Shown here: positions 44,608 to 53,731 of the stretch, piece by piece
Position numbering within the stretch: position 1 is the stretch's first letter
Layout: every line of letters begins with the position of its first letter
Source of the DNA: Planctomycetota bacterium
GTDB lineage: Bacteria > Planctomycetota > UBA1135 > UBA2386
Direction: 5' to 3'
Length of the DNA stretch: 64,000 bases
NCBI GenBank assembly: GCA_014192625.1
Contig: BJHM01000008.1
Location: 1-64,000, forward strand
Position numbers and translations under genes: made by a program
Notes under the pieces: generated by a model
Database searches by the model: none
What the model saw: only the letters and a program-made list of their open reading frames with translations
What the model was told of the DNA's origin: nothing

Positions 44608-46908
44608 TCACTTCGGAACGGTTTCGCGCCAGCGCCGGACCGCTGCGGCAAGCGTATGAAAGTGCAGCGGCTTCATCAGGCACTCGTCGAGTGCTCGTGC
44701 TTTGGCCTGCTCAGAAACGTCAATGTAGGCCTCCGCCGTGACGCCCACTACAAATATCGAACGGCTTTGTTCGAGAGCGCGACTTCGCAACTGCGCGGTC
44801 GCTTCGCTGTCAAAATTCGACAAATTGCCATCGATTAGCACGATGTCGAAGTCCTGATCCGCGGTCGCTTCAATGGCATGAGCTATTTCGGACCGGCATA
44901 CGACTGCGCATTCCAACTTTTCAAACATCCTCAGCAACAGCTGCTGACTGTCCGCTTGATCATCGACGACCAGAACGCGAAGGCGGGGACAACCGACTGA
45001 GAACGCTGGCACTATTGGCGGCTGGCTTGCATCTAGCTTGGAGCCAAGCAATGAACCGAGCACGCGAGCCAAGTCGCTATACCGAACCGGTTTGGTCAGA
45101 CGCTCGTCAAATAGATCACGCTCTTTTTTTGCCCCATCGAGTTGATCGAAGTTCGTCATCAATACCAGCGAAGTAGTGACCATCAACGGATCCTTCCGGA
45201 TCAGCAGTGCCAGTCCGGATCCGCCGTCATCATTCGGCATGCGCGCCATCAGACACACGCGGAAAGGCCGCCCCTTTGCCTGACCATCCCGCAGCGCTGC
45301 CATAGCCGCCGCTGTGCTGTTTACCGTTTCTACAAAACAACCGAACGTGATGATGGTCCGCGACAATGTGCCGGCGGCCAGTGCGTGACTATCGACCACT
45401 AAAATGTGCTCACCTAGCGGAAACAACTGCACCACATCCGGGTGCGACTCGGTTGCACGCGCAAGACGAACTTCACACCAGAATCGACTACCCTTGCCTC
45501 TTACGCTTTGCACGCCGATTGCACCGTCCATTCGCTCGACGAGCTGCTTGCTGATTGCTAGTCCAAGTCCAGAACCGCCGTGGCGGCGTGTGCTCGAACC
45601 GTCAGCTTGAAAAAACGGTGAAAACAACCGCAACTGCACTTCCGGCTCGATCCCCATGCCAGTATCGCGCACTTCGATACGCAGGTGGATTCGGTCCTCC
45701 ATAGTAGCGACCACCATCACATGCACGAACACCTCGCCAATCTCGGTGAACTTCACCGCATTGCCCACCAAATTGGCGATCACCTGCCTTAGGCGACTAC
45801 TATCACCGTTGACCCAGCGCGGTGCCAAGTCATCCATGACCAAGCCAATCTCGAGGCCCTTCCGGTGCGCGCGCTCGGCCATCAACTCGATGGCATCCTC
45901 GATCGCATCGCGCAGCTGAAAGTCCTCGGCGGCAAACTGCAGCTTGCCGGCTTCCATCCGACTGAAGTCAAGGATGTCGTTCAACACTGCCATCAATGCG
46001 TCCCCTGACCGACGCACCGTCCCAGCAAACTCCAACTGTCTGCGATCAAGGCCGCTCTCCATGAGCAAATCGATCATCCCGATCACACCATTCATCGGCG
46101 TACGAATCTCGTGACTCATGTTGGCCAAGAACGAGGACTTCAGGTGGTTGGCCGACTGCGCCTGGTTGCGGGCCGCTTGCAACTCCAGTAAGTGCTCACC
46201 ACGCGACGCTTCCTGACGGCGGACTTCGCTTCGCAGACGCGCCCCATAGGTTATCGCGAGGCAAACCATCAAAATGATAAACCCGCCAATCAGGAACTCG
46301 ACATCCGACAGGGTTGCCACCGTGGCAAACTGTTCCTGACGAATATCGTGATCAAGGTTGGCGAGCGCCCGGTGCACATCAGCGTAGTGACGGTCCATCG
46401 CCGCCATGCGCGGCTGTGCAGCCTGAGAATTTTGGACCGCAAAGAAGTTAAAGATCGATGTGGCTTCAGCCTGCATGCGCTCCATCGCCGAATTGATAGT
46501 ATTGTAGTCCAATTGGCGATCTGGCCGCCGCAACTTCAGGCGATTCAGAATCAGGTTGAAGCGATCGGATCGACTGACCATGCGGCTATGTTCATTCTGA
46601 AAGTCATGGTTCTCGAACACTTCATTGCCAGGCGCATTTACTTGGCCTGCCATGTCGCGCAGTTGTGCAATTTCATCCGCAATGTAGAGCGAGTCCGTGT
46701 GAATTTGCACGAGCTTGTGATTGAGGAACAAACTCGACACGACCGTCAGCAAGTCAAAGCTAGCCAATAAAATGTATGCCACGTGCCACCGCGGCGGGCG
46801 ACGCACCGACGTTTGCTCTTTAGTCTCACCGTGCGGTGTCATCTGCAGTGCATCGACGCTTCCCTGCTCGACACCCAAACCGACCCGAAGCCTGTCTTCA
46901 AATGCCAT
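44608..46908 (-). CDS. Hybrid sensor histidine kinase with two receiver domains
   Basis: A 766-residue membrane kinase. Two transmembrane helices (about 42-63 and 204-222) bracket a helical periplasmic sensor domain. The HisKA domain has [10 protein letters not shown] (His266), and the ATPase domain has GNAVKFT, DTGMGI and GSGLGL. Two receiver domains follow. The first (about 500-615) has Met554 where the phosphoacceptor Asp should be; the second (about 644-760) is intact with Asp693 and the Lys in LMKPL. The kinase is therefore likely to send phosphate to a separate Hpt protein or regulator. It starts 10 bases after the suhB-like gene stop. The signal sensed is unknown. Confidence 0.9.
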   Translation of the reverse strand: MAFEDRLRVGLGVEQGSVDALQMTPHGETKEQTSVRRPPRWHVAYILLASFDLLTVVSSLFLNHKLVQIHTDSLYIADEIAQLRDMAGQVNAPGNEVFENHDFQNEHSRMVSRSDRFNLILNRLKLRRPDRQLDYNTINSAMERMQAEATSIFNFFAVQNSQAAQPRMAAMDRHYADVHRALANLDHDIRQEQFATVATLSDVEFLIGGFIILMVCLAITYGARLRSEVRRQEASRGEHLLELQAARNQAQSANHLKSSFLANMSHEIRTPMNGVIGMIDLLMESGLDRRQLEFAGTVRRSGDALMAVLNDILDFSRMEAGKLQFAAEDFQLRDAIEDAIELMAERAHRKGLEIGLVMDDLAPRWVNGDSSRLRQVIANLVGNAVKFTEIGEVFVHVMVVATMEDRIHLRIEVRDTGMGIEPEVQLRLFSPFFQADGSSTRRHGGSGLGLAISKQLVERMDGAIGVQSVRGKGSRFWCEVRLARATESHPDVVQLFPLGEHILVVDSHALAAGTLSRTIITFGCFVETVNSTAAAMAALRDGQAKGRPFRVCLMARMPNDDGGSGLALLIRKDPLMVTTSLVLMTNFDQLDGAKKERDLFDERLTKPVRYSDLARVLGSLLGSKLDASQPPIVPAFSVGCPRLRVLVVDDQADSQQLLLRMFEKLECAVVCRSEIAHAIEATADQDFDIVLIDGNLSNFDSEATAQLRSRALEQSRSIFVVGVTAEAYIDVSEQAKARALDECLMKPLHFHTLAAAVRRWRETVPK

Positions 46909-46918
46909 GTAAGAGGAC

Positions 46919-47740
46919 TCACTTGACGGCGAGCTGTTGACGCACGATGGCGTGAAGTGTGCCGTTGCTCGCCAATACTTGGCGACCAAACAACCAGTCG
47001 GTGCCACCGGCAAGATCCGTTACGAAGCCGCCAGCTTCCTGCACCATCACCGCACCGGCAGCAACGTCGTACGGTGCAAGGCCAACCTCCCAGAAAGCAT
47101 CGAAGGAACCAGCAGCGACAAGACATAGATCGAGCTCTGCCGAACCAAAACGCCGCAGGTCACGGCACTGCGGCAAAACGCGGGCGATGCGGGCAAGGTT
47201 ATCGTCGGCAAAAGGATCGTCGCGGTGATAGGAGAAGCCGGTTGCGAGCAACGCGTCGGCGAGTTCTTTGGTCGACGACACATGCAAGCGCAGACCGTTG
47301 CAGGTAGCACCTTGTCCTTGCACGGCAACGTAGGTCTGACCAAGCGCTGGCGCATGAACCACGCCGACCACCGGCTCGTTGCGGAAGGCCAGCCCAATCG
47401 CCACGGCAAAAAATGGCAGGCCGTGGACGAAGTTGGTGGTGCCATCGAGCGGGTCGACGATCCAAGTCCAGTCGGAACTCAAAGCCGACTTGCCTTGCGG
47501 TGTGAGCACGCCTTCTTCAGCCAGCACGCCATGATCTGGGAAATGCCGCAGCAGCCCTCCCACCACCAGATGCTCGGCTTTGCGATCTGCGGCCGTAACG
47601 AGTTCGCGGCGGAAGCGCTTGGTTTCCGTTGCTACGCCCTTGCTGCGATGCTCCAGCAGCAAGTTGCCTGCGGCATGCGCAAGTTCGATTGCGACATCGC
47701 AATACTGTCGTAGCGGCGCATTCTCCAGTGACCGCTCCAT
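46919..47740 (-). CDS. SuhB-like inositol monophosphatase
   Basis: A 273-residue Mg-dependent phosphatase with EEGVLTPQG upstream of [18 protein letters not shown] (motif 1), and [19 protein letters not shown] (motif 2). It is closer to SuhB than the other copy at 9507. Substrates may be inositol 1-phosphate or related phosphates; in some bacteria SuhB also acts in rRNA transcription complexes. It lies 1 base after dacB in the same direction, which suggests cotranscription with cell-wall and sensor genes. Confidence 0.92.
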   Translation of the reverse strand: MERSLENAPLRQYCDVAIELAHAAGNLLLEHRSKGVATETKRFRRELVTAADRKAEHLVVGGLLRHFPDHGVLAEEGVLTPQGKSALSSDWTWIVDPLDGTTNFVHGLPFFAVAIGLAFRNEPVVGVVHAPALGQTYVAVQGQGATCNGLRLHVSSTKELADALLATGFSYHRDDPFADDNLARIARVLPQCRDLRRFGSAELDLCLVAAGSFDAFWEVGLAPYDVAAGAVMVQEAGGFVTDLAGGTDWLFGRQVLASNGTLHAIVRQQLAVK

Positions 47741-47741
47741 G

Positions 47742-49115
47742 TCAACGGCTGCCCATCGCGGGGCGGTCGAGAGCTTCTACGATCTGTTCTTGCAACTGCT
47801 TTAGCTGCGGATTGAGGCCGCCCTTTGTCGCGTCGTAGTTCATGAGGATCGAAAAGACACAGGAGCTGCCATCGGCGCGTTGCAGCACTCCCGACAGCGC
47901 GGACACGCCACGGATCCAGCCAGTCTTCGCACGCACACGGCCGGCGACCTTGCTGCCTTCAAACCGGCTTTCCAGCGTGCCGCTCTCACTCGCAATCGGC
48001 AGCGCGGCAAGAAACGAGTCCTTGTTTGCGCCATGCACCATCAAAGCAACCAGCTGCACCATCATGGTTGGCGTGACACGATTTTCACGCGACAACCCAG
48101 ACCCATCCGCCATTACGAACTGCGCGGGCACCTTGCGCAGCAACCGCGCGATCTGCGCCGTACCGGCTTCAATACCACCGTGCAAACTGCCGTCCTTGAT
48201 CGACTCCGCACCGAGCACGCGCAGACACTGCTCGGCGTCGAAATTGCTCGAATCCAAAAGCATGCGCCGTAGCGCCACCTGCAATGGCGTGCTGTATTCG
48301 AGCACCATCGCAGCACTTTCGGGCGCCTCCGACGTCACCTTGATGCCGCCCTGATGCAATGCGAGTTCGAACGCGCGTAGAAACCACGCCGCCGGGTCGT
48401 GCACCGCGACTCGAATCTGGGCTGGACTTGCCTTTTGCCAAACCTTGCCACTTACCCGCACTGCTACATCCGTATCGATCGCACCGTAGACCGCGCCTTT
48501 TTTAGCCTCGACCGGCAGGATGTGCCCTTCGATCTGAGTCCGAGTCACTGGTGCTAAGATGGCAACTTCGGCACTACCTTGCGCCGGATTTACACGCAGC
48601 AAAAAGGTCCCTTGCTCCAGCACAAAAGGCCCCGTCGGGGCACAATAATACGTGCCGAGTTGGTCCGCTGGCCAGGTCGATGGCCGCGTCGGCCCAGTGA
48701 ACGCGCCAGCCATAAGCGCCACGCCACGGATCTCCGCTATGCCAAGGCGCTGCAATGCCGAGACAACGGCTGCAAAAGCTACTTCTGACGCATAAGGAGT
48801 GCCCATGATCCAGTTGGGATCGCCGCCGGCGTGCACCAAAAGACGGCCGGCCACAAGTTCGAAGCGAGTCTTAAACTCAAAGCCGCCACCCAGGCCACTG
48901 AGCACTGCTGCGGCAGTGCAGAGTTTCATGTTGCTCGCTGGAGCAAACGGCTCGTCCGCCCGACTCAGTTTTTGCACAGGGCCGTCATTGTCGATCACCG
49001 CTAGCCCCGTGCGTGCGCCAAGCAACTCAGCTTGTGCCACAGCATGCTGAAAACCCTGCGCCGGCAATGCAGCCGATGCGAATACAAGCAGCCTGCCAAC
49101 CGCCAAAAACTGCAT
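47742..49115 (-). CDS. dacB: D-alanyl-D-alanine carboxypeptidase/endopeptidase (PBP4 type)
   Basis: A 457-residue secreted penicillin-binding protein with a signal peptide (MQFLAVGRLLVFASAALPA). The active site has SNMK (Ser61, Lys64), the SxN motif SSN in LDSSNFDAEQ, and KTG in RAKTGWIRG. PBP4-type enzymes trim or cleave peptidoglycan cross-links. This implies that the organism makes peptidoglycan or retains its remodelling enzymes, notable in a planctomycete context. The start at 49115 excludes a 16-residue extension. It heads the dacB-suhB-kinase run. Confidence 0.9.
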   Translation of the reverse strand: MQFLAVGRLLVFASAALPAQGFQHAVAQAELLGARTGLAVIDNDGPVQKLSRADEPFAPASNMKLCTAAAVLSGLGGGFEFKTRFELVAGRLLVHAGGDPNWIMGTPYASEVAFAAVVSALQRLGIAEIRGVALMAGAFTGPTRPSTWPADQLGTYYCAPTGPFVLEQGTFLLRVNPAQGSAEVAILAPVTRTQIEGHILPVEAKKGAVYGAIDTDVAVRVSGKVWQKASPAQIRVAVHDPAAWFLRAFELALHQGGIKVTSEAPESAAMVLEYSTPLQVALRRMLLDSSNFDAEQCLRVLGAESIKDGSLHGGIEAGTAQIARLLRKVPAQFVMADGSGLSRENRVTPTMMVQLVALMVHGANKDSFLAALPIASESGTLESRFEGSKVAGRVRAKTGWIRGVSALSGVLQRADGSSCVFSILMNYDATKGGLNPQLKQLQEQIVEALDRPAMGSR

Positions 49116-49153
49116 GCGGTGCTTATCCCAGATCCGAGAGTTGGAAGCTATAG

Positions 49154-50584
49154 ATGCCTGCAAGAGATCGAGTCGCTACGCTTCTTCGCACGATGCATCG
49201 GTGTTTTTATTCATGCGTTCTTGGCAGCGTGCTTGCTGCACAAACTCCAGCTCCATTATCGGTCTTGCTAGTCGGTGGCGAAAACAACCACGACTTCGAG
49301 TGGACCACGCCCGAGTTGAAAACCGTGCTGGTGGAAACTGGCCGCTTCCGGGTCGATATAACCAACACCCCGGAAAAGGATCTCGCCGCTGCGGATCTAG
49401 GTCAGCGCTACCGCGCAATCGTGCTCAACTACAACGGCCAGCGCTGGGGCGAAGCTGCGGAGCAGAGCTTTCTCGCCGCAGTCCGGGCTGGCACCGGCGT
49501 TACGGTCGTGCACGCGGCCGACAATGCATTTCCTGGCTGGACCGACTATGAAGCCATGGTCGGCCTGTGCTGGCGTGATGGCACTGGCCATGGCTCGTAT
49601 CACCCCTTCGACGTGTTCGTGATTGATGCGAACCATCCGATCACGCAGGGCATGGCCGACATGCGCAAACATCCTGACGAGCTTTACCACCGGCTCGTGC
49701 CGATGAAGGGCGCGAACTATAAGGTTCTGCTGGCAGCGTTCAGCGACAAGCAAGTTGGCGGCACAGGTCGATTTGAACCCATGGCGACCGTGGCTCGATA
49801 CGGCGAGGGCCGCATCTTTCATACACCGCTCGGCCACACCTGGACTGGCCAACTGCCGACGCGCGCTACATTTTATGACCCGCAACTGCGCCGCTTTTTA
49901 GCTCGCGGCACGGAGTGGGCCGCAACCGGCGGCGTGACTTTGGATCCCGCACCCATCAACTTTCTCAGCGACGAAGAGTTGGCGCAGGGATTTACGCTGC
50001 TGTTTGACGGTCGCACCATGACCGGTTGGCGGGGCTACAAAAAGGACTTTGTGCCGGTCCTGGGTTGGTCGGTTCGCGATGCGGCCATTTGTCACACGGT
50101 CGGCGGCGGTGGTGGCGATCTAGTTACCAATGAAGAATACGGCGACTTTGACCTGCGTTTTCAGTGGCGCATAGCCAAAGGCGGCAATTCAGGCATCATT
50201 TGGCATGTCATAGAATCCGAACAAGAGACCTATATGACGGGCCCGGAATACCAAGTGTTCGATGACTTGTCGAAACCACCAGACCAGAAGCAGCAGGGTG
50301 CTGGGGCACTCTACGACCTCGTCCCACCCGCAAACCCGCCGCTGCGCGCAGCAGACGAATGGAACGACGGCCGGATTGTTGTGCAAAAAGGTCGCGTGCA
50401 GCATTGGCTCAACGGAGTTCAAGTCGTCGATGCACCATGCCACGGGCCTGAGTGGGACAAGATGATCGCTGCATCCAAATTCCACGAGTGGCCGCAATTT
50501 GGCAAATCCACTGCCGGGCGCATCGCCTTGCAAGATCACGGCGATGAAGTTGCTTACCGTACTATCCGAGTGAGCCGCTTGTGA
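49154..50584 (+). CDS. ThuA-like domain plus DUF1080 (3-keto-disaccharide hydrolase-like) protein
   Basis: A 476-residue secreted protein with two domains. The N-terminal ThuA-like domain (about 35-255) has GTGVTVVHAADNAF, GWTDYEAMVGLCW and VARYGEGRIFHTPLGH. The C-terminal DUF1080 domain (about 275-475) has GFTLLFDGRTMTGWRG, GGNSGIIWHV, GPEYQVFDD and a final [10 protein letters not shown], a beta-sandwich usually tied to breakdown of 3-keto sugars or glycosides. Such fusions are abundant in planctomycetes. The ATG at 49154 has GGAAG six bases upstream; 49193 would shorten the signal peptide. The stop overlaps the next gene's GTG, so the pair is coupled. Confidence 0.88.
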   Translation: MPARDRVATLLRTMHRCFYSCVLGSVLAAQTPAPLSVLLVGGENNHDFEWTTPELKTVLVETGRFRVDITNTPEKDLAAADLGQRYRAIVLNYNGQRWGEAAEQSFLAAVRAGTGVTVVHAADNAFPGWTDYEAMVGLCWRDGTGHGSYHPFDVFVIDANHPITQGMADMRKHPDELYHRLVPMKGANYKVLLAAFSDKQVGGTGRFEPMATVARYGEGRIFHTPLGHTWTGQLPTRATFYDPQLRRFLARGTEWAATGGVTLDPAPINFLSDEELAQGFTLLFDGRTMTGWRGYKKDFVPVLGWSVRDAAICHTVGGGGGDLVTNEEYGDFDLRFQWRIAKGGNSGIIWHVIESEQETYMTGPEYQVFDDLSKPPDQKQQGAGALYDLVPPANPPLRAADEWNDGRIVVQKGRVQHWLNGVQVVDAPCHGPEWDKMIAASKFHEWPQFGKSTAGRIALQDHGDEVAYRTIRVSRL

Positions 50585-51984
50585 CCGTACAGGCCCCTGC
50601 ATTGACCAACTCCGGCGTTGTGCTGCTAATCGAAGACGAGCAAAGTCTGCGCACTGTCTGGCTCGGCGAACTGACCCGCATGGGTTTCAAAGTGCAAGCC
50701 TTCAACCGGGCGGATCTCGCACTCGAAAACCTTCGTCAGCAGGCACCTGACGTGGTGTTGCTCGATCTGAACTTGCCAGGCATGCCTGGCATGCAGGCAC
50801 TCAGTGAGATGCTGGCGATCGACAAAGGCCTGCAGGTAATCGTTTGCACCGGCCACGGCAGCGTGCCGCTAGCGGTCGAAGCCATGCGCAAGGGCGCCGT
50901 CGACTTCCTGACCAAGCCGGTCAATCTCGACTTGCTCGAACAGACCATTCGGCGTTCGATTCAAAATGCGAACCTGGTGCAGGAAAACCATCGCCTGCGC
51001 CGAGCCGCAGCTGCGAGCCCGATGACCAACGTCGTCGCCGGCACGAGCCCGGCCACGTTGCGAATGCTAGAGACAATCACTCGCGTCGCCCGGTCTGAAC
51101 AAACAGTCTTGATCACTGGCGAGAGCGGTGCTGGCAAGGAAATCGCGGCCCGACAACTGCACATGTTCGGCTCGCGCGCAAATCAACCCTTCGTCGCCAT
51201 CAACTGTGGCGCACTGTCGCGCCAGTTGATAGAGAGCGAAATGTTTGGCCACGTGAAGGGCTCGTTCACCGGTGCCGACCAGAAGCGCCTAGGCCTGTTC
51301 GAGGCTGCGAGTGGCGGCACGCTGTTCCTCGACGAGGTTGCCGAGTTGCCGCTCGATTTGCAGCCGTCGCTGCTGCGCGCGCTTCAATATGGCGAGATCC
51401 GGCCTGTTGGTAGCGATCAAGTGCGCAAGGTCGATATTCGGGTGATCGCCGCAACCAACCGCGAGCTCCGCTCGTTGGTGACCGAAAACAAGTTCCGCGA
51501 AGACTTGTTTTACCGGCTTGCCGTGCTGGAGATTCGCGTGCCGTCGCTGCGCGAACGTTGCGAAGACATTAAGCCATTGTCAGAAATGTTCCTCGCCCGC
51601 GAATGCATCCGCGCCAATCAAAATCTCAGCATTGACCCAAGCGGCCACATCCGACTCACGCAATATGCGTGGCCCGGCAACATCCGCGAGCTCGAAAACG
51701 CAGTCGTGCGGCTGTCCGTGTTGGCCAACGGTCCAGCCATCACCGCCGCCGACATTGAGGAGTATGCGTTTGGCGTACGCGTGCAAGGGGACCACTCCGG
51801 TCCGCTGCCGTCGCTGCAATTGCGCGAGCTTGAGCGCATCGCCATAGCCGAAGCGATGCGGCGGTTCGATGGCAACAAGCGCAAAGCCGCCGAGGCACTC
51901 GGAGTGGCACTCAAAACGCTTTACAACAAGCTGAACTCATCCCCAGAACCTGACGAGATCACCGACGACGAACCCGAGGTCTGA
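50581..51984 (+). CDS. Sigma-54-dependent response regulator (NtrC family)
   Basis: A 467-residue activator with three domains. The receiver has Asp62 as phosphoacceptor and Lys112. The AAA+ domain has Walker A GESGAGKE (Lys186), Walker B LFLDEV (Asp251) and the loop GSFTGA (227-232), a variant of GAFTGA that contacts sigma-54. A Fis-type helix-turn-helix lies near residues 420-450 ([20 protein letters not shown]). It turns on sigma-54 promoters on phosphorylation. No cognate kinase is adjacent; the nearest is the hybrid kinase at 44.6-46.9 kb, with no evidence of pairing. Its GTG start overlaps the ThuA-DUF1080 stop, which suggests they belong to one regulatory unit. Confidence 0.93.
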   Translation: MTVQAPALTNSGVVLLIEDEQSLRTVWLGELTRMGFKVQAFNRADLALENLRQQAPDVVLLDLNLPGMPGMQALSEMLAIDKGLQVIVCTGHGSVPLAVEAMRKGAVDFLTKPVNLDLLEQTIRRSIQNANLVQENHRLRRAAAASPMTNVVAGTSPATLRMLETITRVARSEQTVLITGESGAGKEIAARQLHMFGSRANQPFVAINCGALSRQLIESEMFGHVKGSFTGADQKRLGLFEAASGGTLFLDEVAELPLDLQPSLLRALQYGEIRPVGSDQVRKVDIRVIAATNRELRSLVTENKFREDLFYRLAVLEIRVPSLRERCEDIKPLSEMFLARECIRANQNLSIDPSGHIRLTQYAWPGNIRELENAVVRLSVLANGPAITAADIEEYAFGVRVQGDHSGPLPSLQLRELERIAIAEAMRRFDGNKRKAAEALGVALKTLYNKLNSSPEPDEITDDEPEV

Positions 51985-52025
51985 CCTCAGCACGGGCGAG
52001 GCGCTGCGGTTTGAGTGATTTTTCC

Positions 52026-53021
52026 TCACACCAGTTCTGCGATCTGAATGGCATTCAGCGCCGCGCCCTTGCGCAACTGATCGCCGCTGAGCCAGAAGGC
52101 TAGCCCGTTCTCAAACACGCGACTCACGCGGATTCGCCCGATCGCCACAGGGTCACGAAAAGCCATCGTCAATGGCATCGGGTAGCGGTTTTGTTGTGGC
52201 TCGTCGCACAATAAAAGGCCGGGTGCAGAAGCGAATAGTGCACGCGCCGCCGCAGGCAAAAGCGGTCTGCTAAGCCTCACGCTGACCGACTCGCTATGGC
52301 AGCGCTCCACCGGGACTCGCACACAGGTGGCCTCGACCGGCAACTGCGGCAAGCCGAGGATTTTGCGCGTCTCATCCCGCAACTTGTCTTCCTCACGCGT
52401 GTAGCCATCCGCCTGAAATACATCGACGTGTGGAAACACGTTGCCAGCAAGTTGCTGCGGAAAAACTTTGGGCTCAAACGGCTCATCCGCCAGCATTGCG
52501 CGCATCCCAGAACGCAGTTCCAACATCGCCAACTGACCCGCGCCAGAGGCTGCCTGGTAGGTCGACACAACCACCGCCTCGAGTCCCGCCTCGATATGCA
52601 GTGGCGAAAGCGCCAGCACCAACAGGATCGTCGAGCAATTGGGGTTAGAGATGATGCCGCAATGGCCGTTGAGCGCTGCGGAGTTTACCTCCGGCACCAC
52701 CAGCGGAACTTTTGGGTCCAGGCGGAAGGCCGAACTATTGTCGATGACGATTGTGCCTGCAGCGACCGCGCGCGCTGCGTATTCGCGCGACACCGAGGCG
52801 CCAGCCGAGAAGATCGCTACGTCCACGCCGCGAAACGATTCCGGTCCGAGTACCTCGACCGGCAGGGACTCACCGCGAAAGGTACGCCGTTCGCCAACCG
52901 AGCGCGTAGATGCGAGCAGGCGCAGCGACCGCAGCGGCACTTTGCGACTTGCCAACACCGCCATCAGGTCCTGGCCAACTGCGCCGGTAGCACCGACGAT
53001 GGCAACGCTTCGCTCCGTCAT
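52026..53021 (-). CDS. asd: Aspartate-semialdehyde dehydrogenase
   Basis: A 331-residue enzyme with the NADP loop VGATGAVGQ and the catalytic SNPNCSTI (Cys129). FPHVDVF and HSESVSVRLSRPL are further family segments. It reduces aspartyl phosphate to the semialdehyde for lysine, diaminopimelate, methionine and threonine synthesis. The ATG at 53021 overlaps the moaC stop (ATGA), while a start at 53048 would add nine residues inside moaC. The pairing of asd with moaC is not functionally obvious and probably reflects operon packing. Confidence 0.95.
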   Translation of the reverse strand: MTERSVAIVGATGAVGQDLMAVLASRKVPLRSLRLLASTRSVGERRTFRGESLPVEVLGPESFRGVDVAIFSAGASVSREYAARAVAAGTIVIDNSSAFRLDPKVPLVVPEVNSAALNGHCGIISNPNCSTILLVLALSPLHIEAGLEAVVVSTYQAASGAGQLAMLELRSGMRAMLADEPFEPKVFPQQLAGNVFPHVDVFQADGYTREEDKLRDETRKILGLPQLPVEATCVRVPVERCHSESVSVRLSRPLLPAAARALFASAPGLLLCDEPQQNRYPMPLTMAFRDPVAIGRIRVSRVFENGLAFWLSGDQLRKGAALNAIQIAELV

Positions 53022-53539
53022 ACTTCTTTTGTCTCTGGTCGATCCCAAGTGCCAGATCGACCGCCGGATTTATGCACCAGTTCCAGGCGCAAAATCGCAG
53101 CGCCGCGAAACAGCGCTTTGACCATGTCATAAATCGTAAGGGCCGCCACGCTCGCGGCCGTCATGGCTTCCATCTCAACGCCAGTTGGCCCTGTGGTGCG
53201 GGCTTCGGCGGTGACCTGCAGCAGGTCGACACCAAGCCGGGCAAAATCCACCGCCACGTAGCTTAGGGAGAGCGGGTGACACAGAGGGATCAACCTCGAG
53301 GTCTCCTTGGCGGCTTGGATCCCGGCGATTCGTGCCACCGCTAGTGCCTCGCCCTTTGGCAACGTCCCCGTCCAAAGTTGATCCAGCAAGGCAGGCGTGA
53401 GACGAACCAAGGCCATTGCCCTGGCGACCCGCTCCGTAGCTGGCTTGCCGGCAATATTCACCATGCGAGCACGGCCGGAGGCATCCAAATGCGTCAGGCC
53501 CTGCCCGGCGTCGTTTTTATCTGTCGTAGAATCGGACAC
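53018..53539 (-). CDS. moaC: Cyclic pyranopterin monophosphate synthase (MoaC)
   Basis: A 173-residue molybdenum cofactor enzyme with the family motifs LPKGEALAVARIAGIQAAK, TSRLIPLCHPL and GVEMEAMTAASVAALTIYDM, ending with KSGGRSG. It converts the product of MoaA (3',8-cH2GTP) to cyclic pyranopterin monophosphate. No other mo- genes are in the window. The stop overlaps the asd start. It is transcribed divergently from the protease gene at 53732. Confidence 0.95.
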   Translation of the reverse strand: MSDSTTDKNDAGQGLTHLDASGRARMVNIAGKPATERVARAMALVRLTPALLDQLWTGTLPKGEALAVARIAGIQAAKETSRLIPLCHPLSLSYVAVDFARLGVDLLQVTAEARTTGPTGVEMEAMTAASVAALTIYDMVKALFRGAAILRLELVHKSGGRSGTWDRPETKEV

Positions 53540-53731
53540 TGCACGGGAGCATAGCGGTCAATCGGCGTTGATGAAGCAGTTGGCAATTCTCATAAACCTG
53601 CTGGATCGCAGCGGACCAGTTGCCAGTGCCGAGGAAAGTCATCGACCTTCACGGGATTCGTTCGACCCAAAGTCACTCGCCCGCCGATGATGGCTAGACA
53701 CCCCAGTCCTTTGTTCACCCACGGAGATTGC

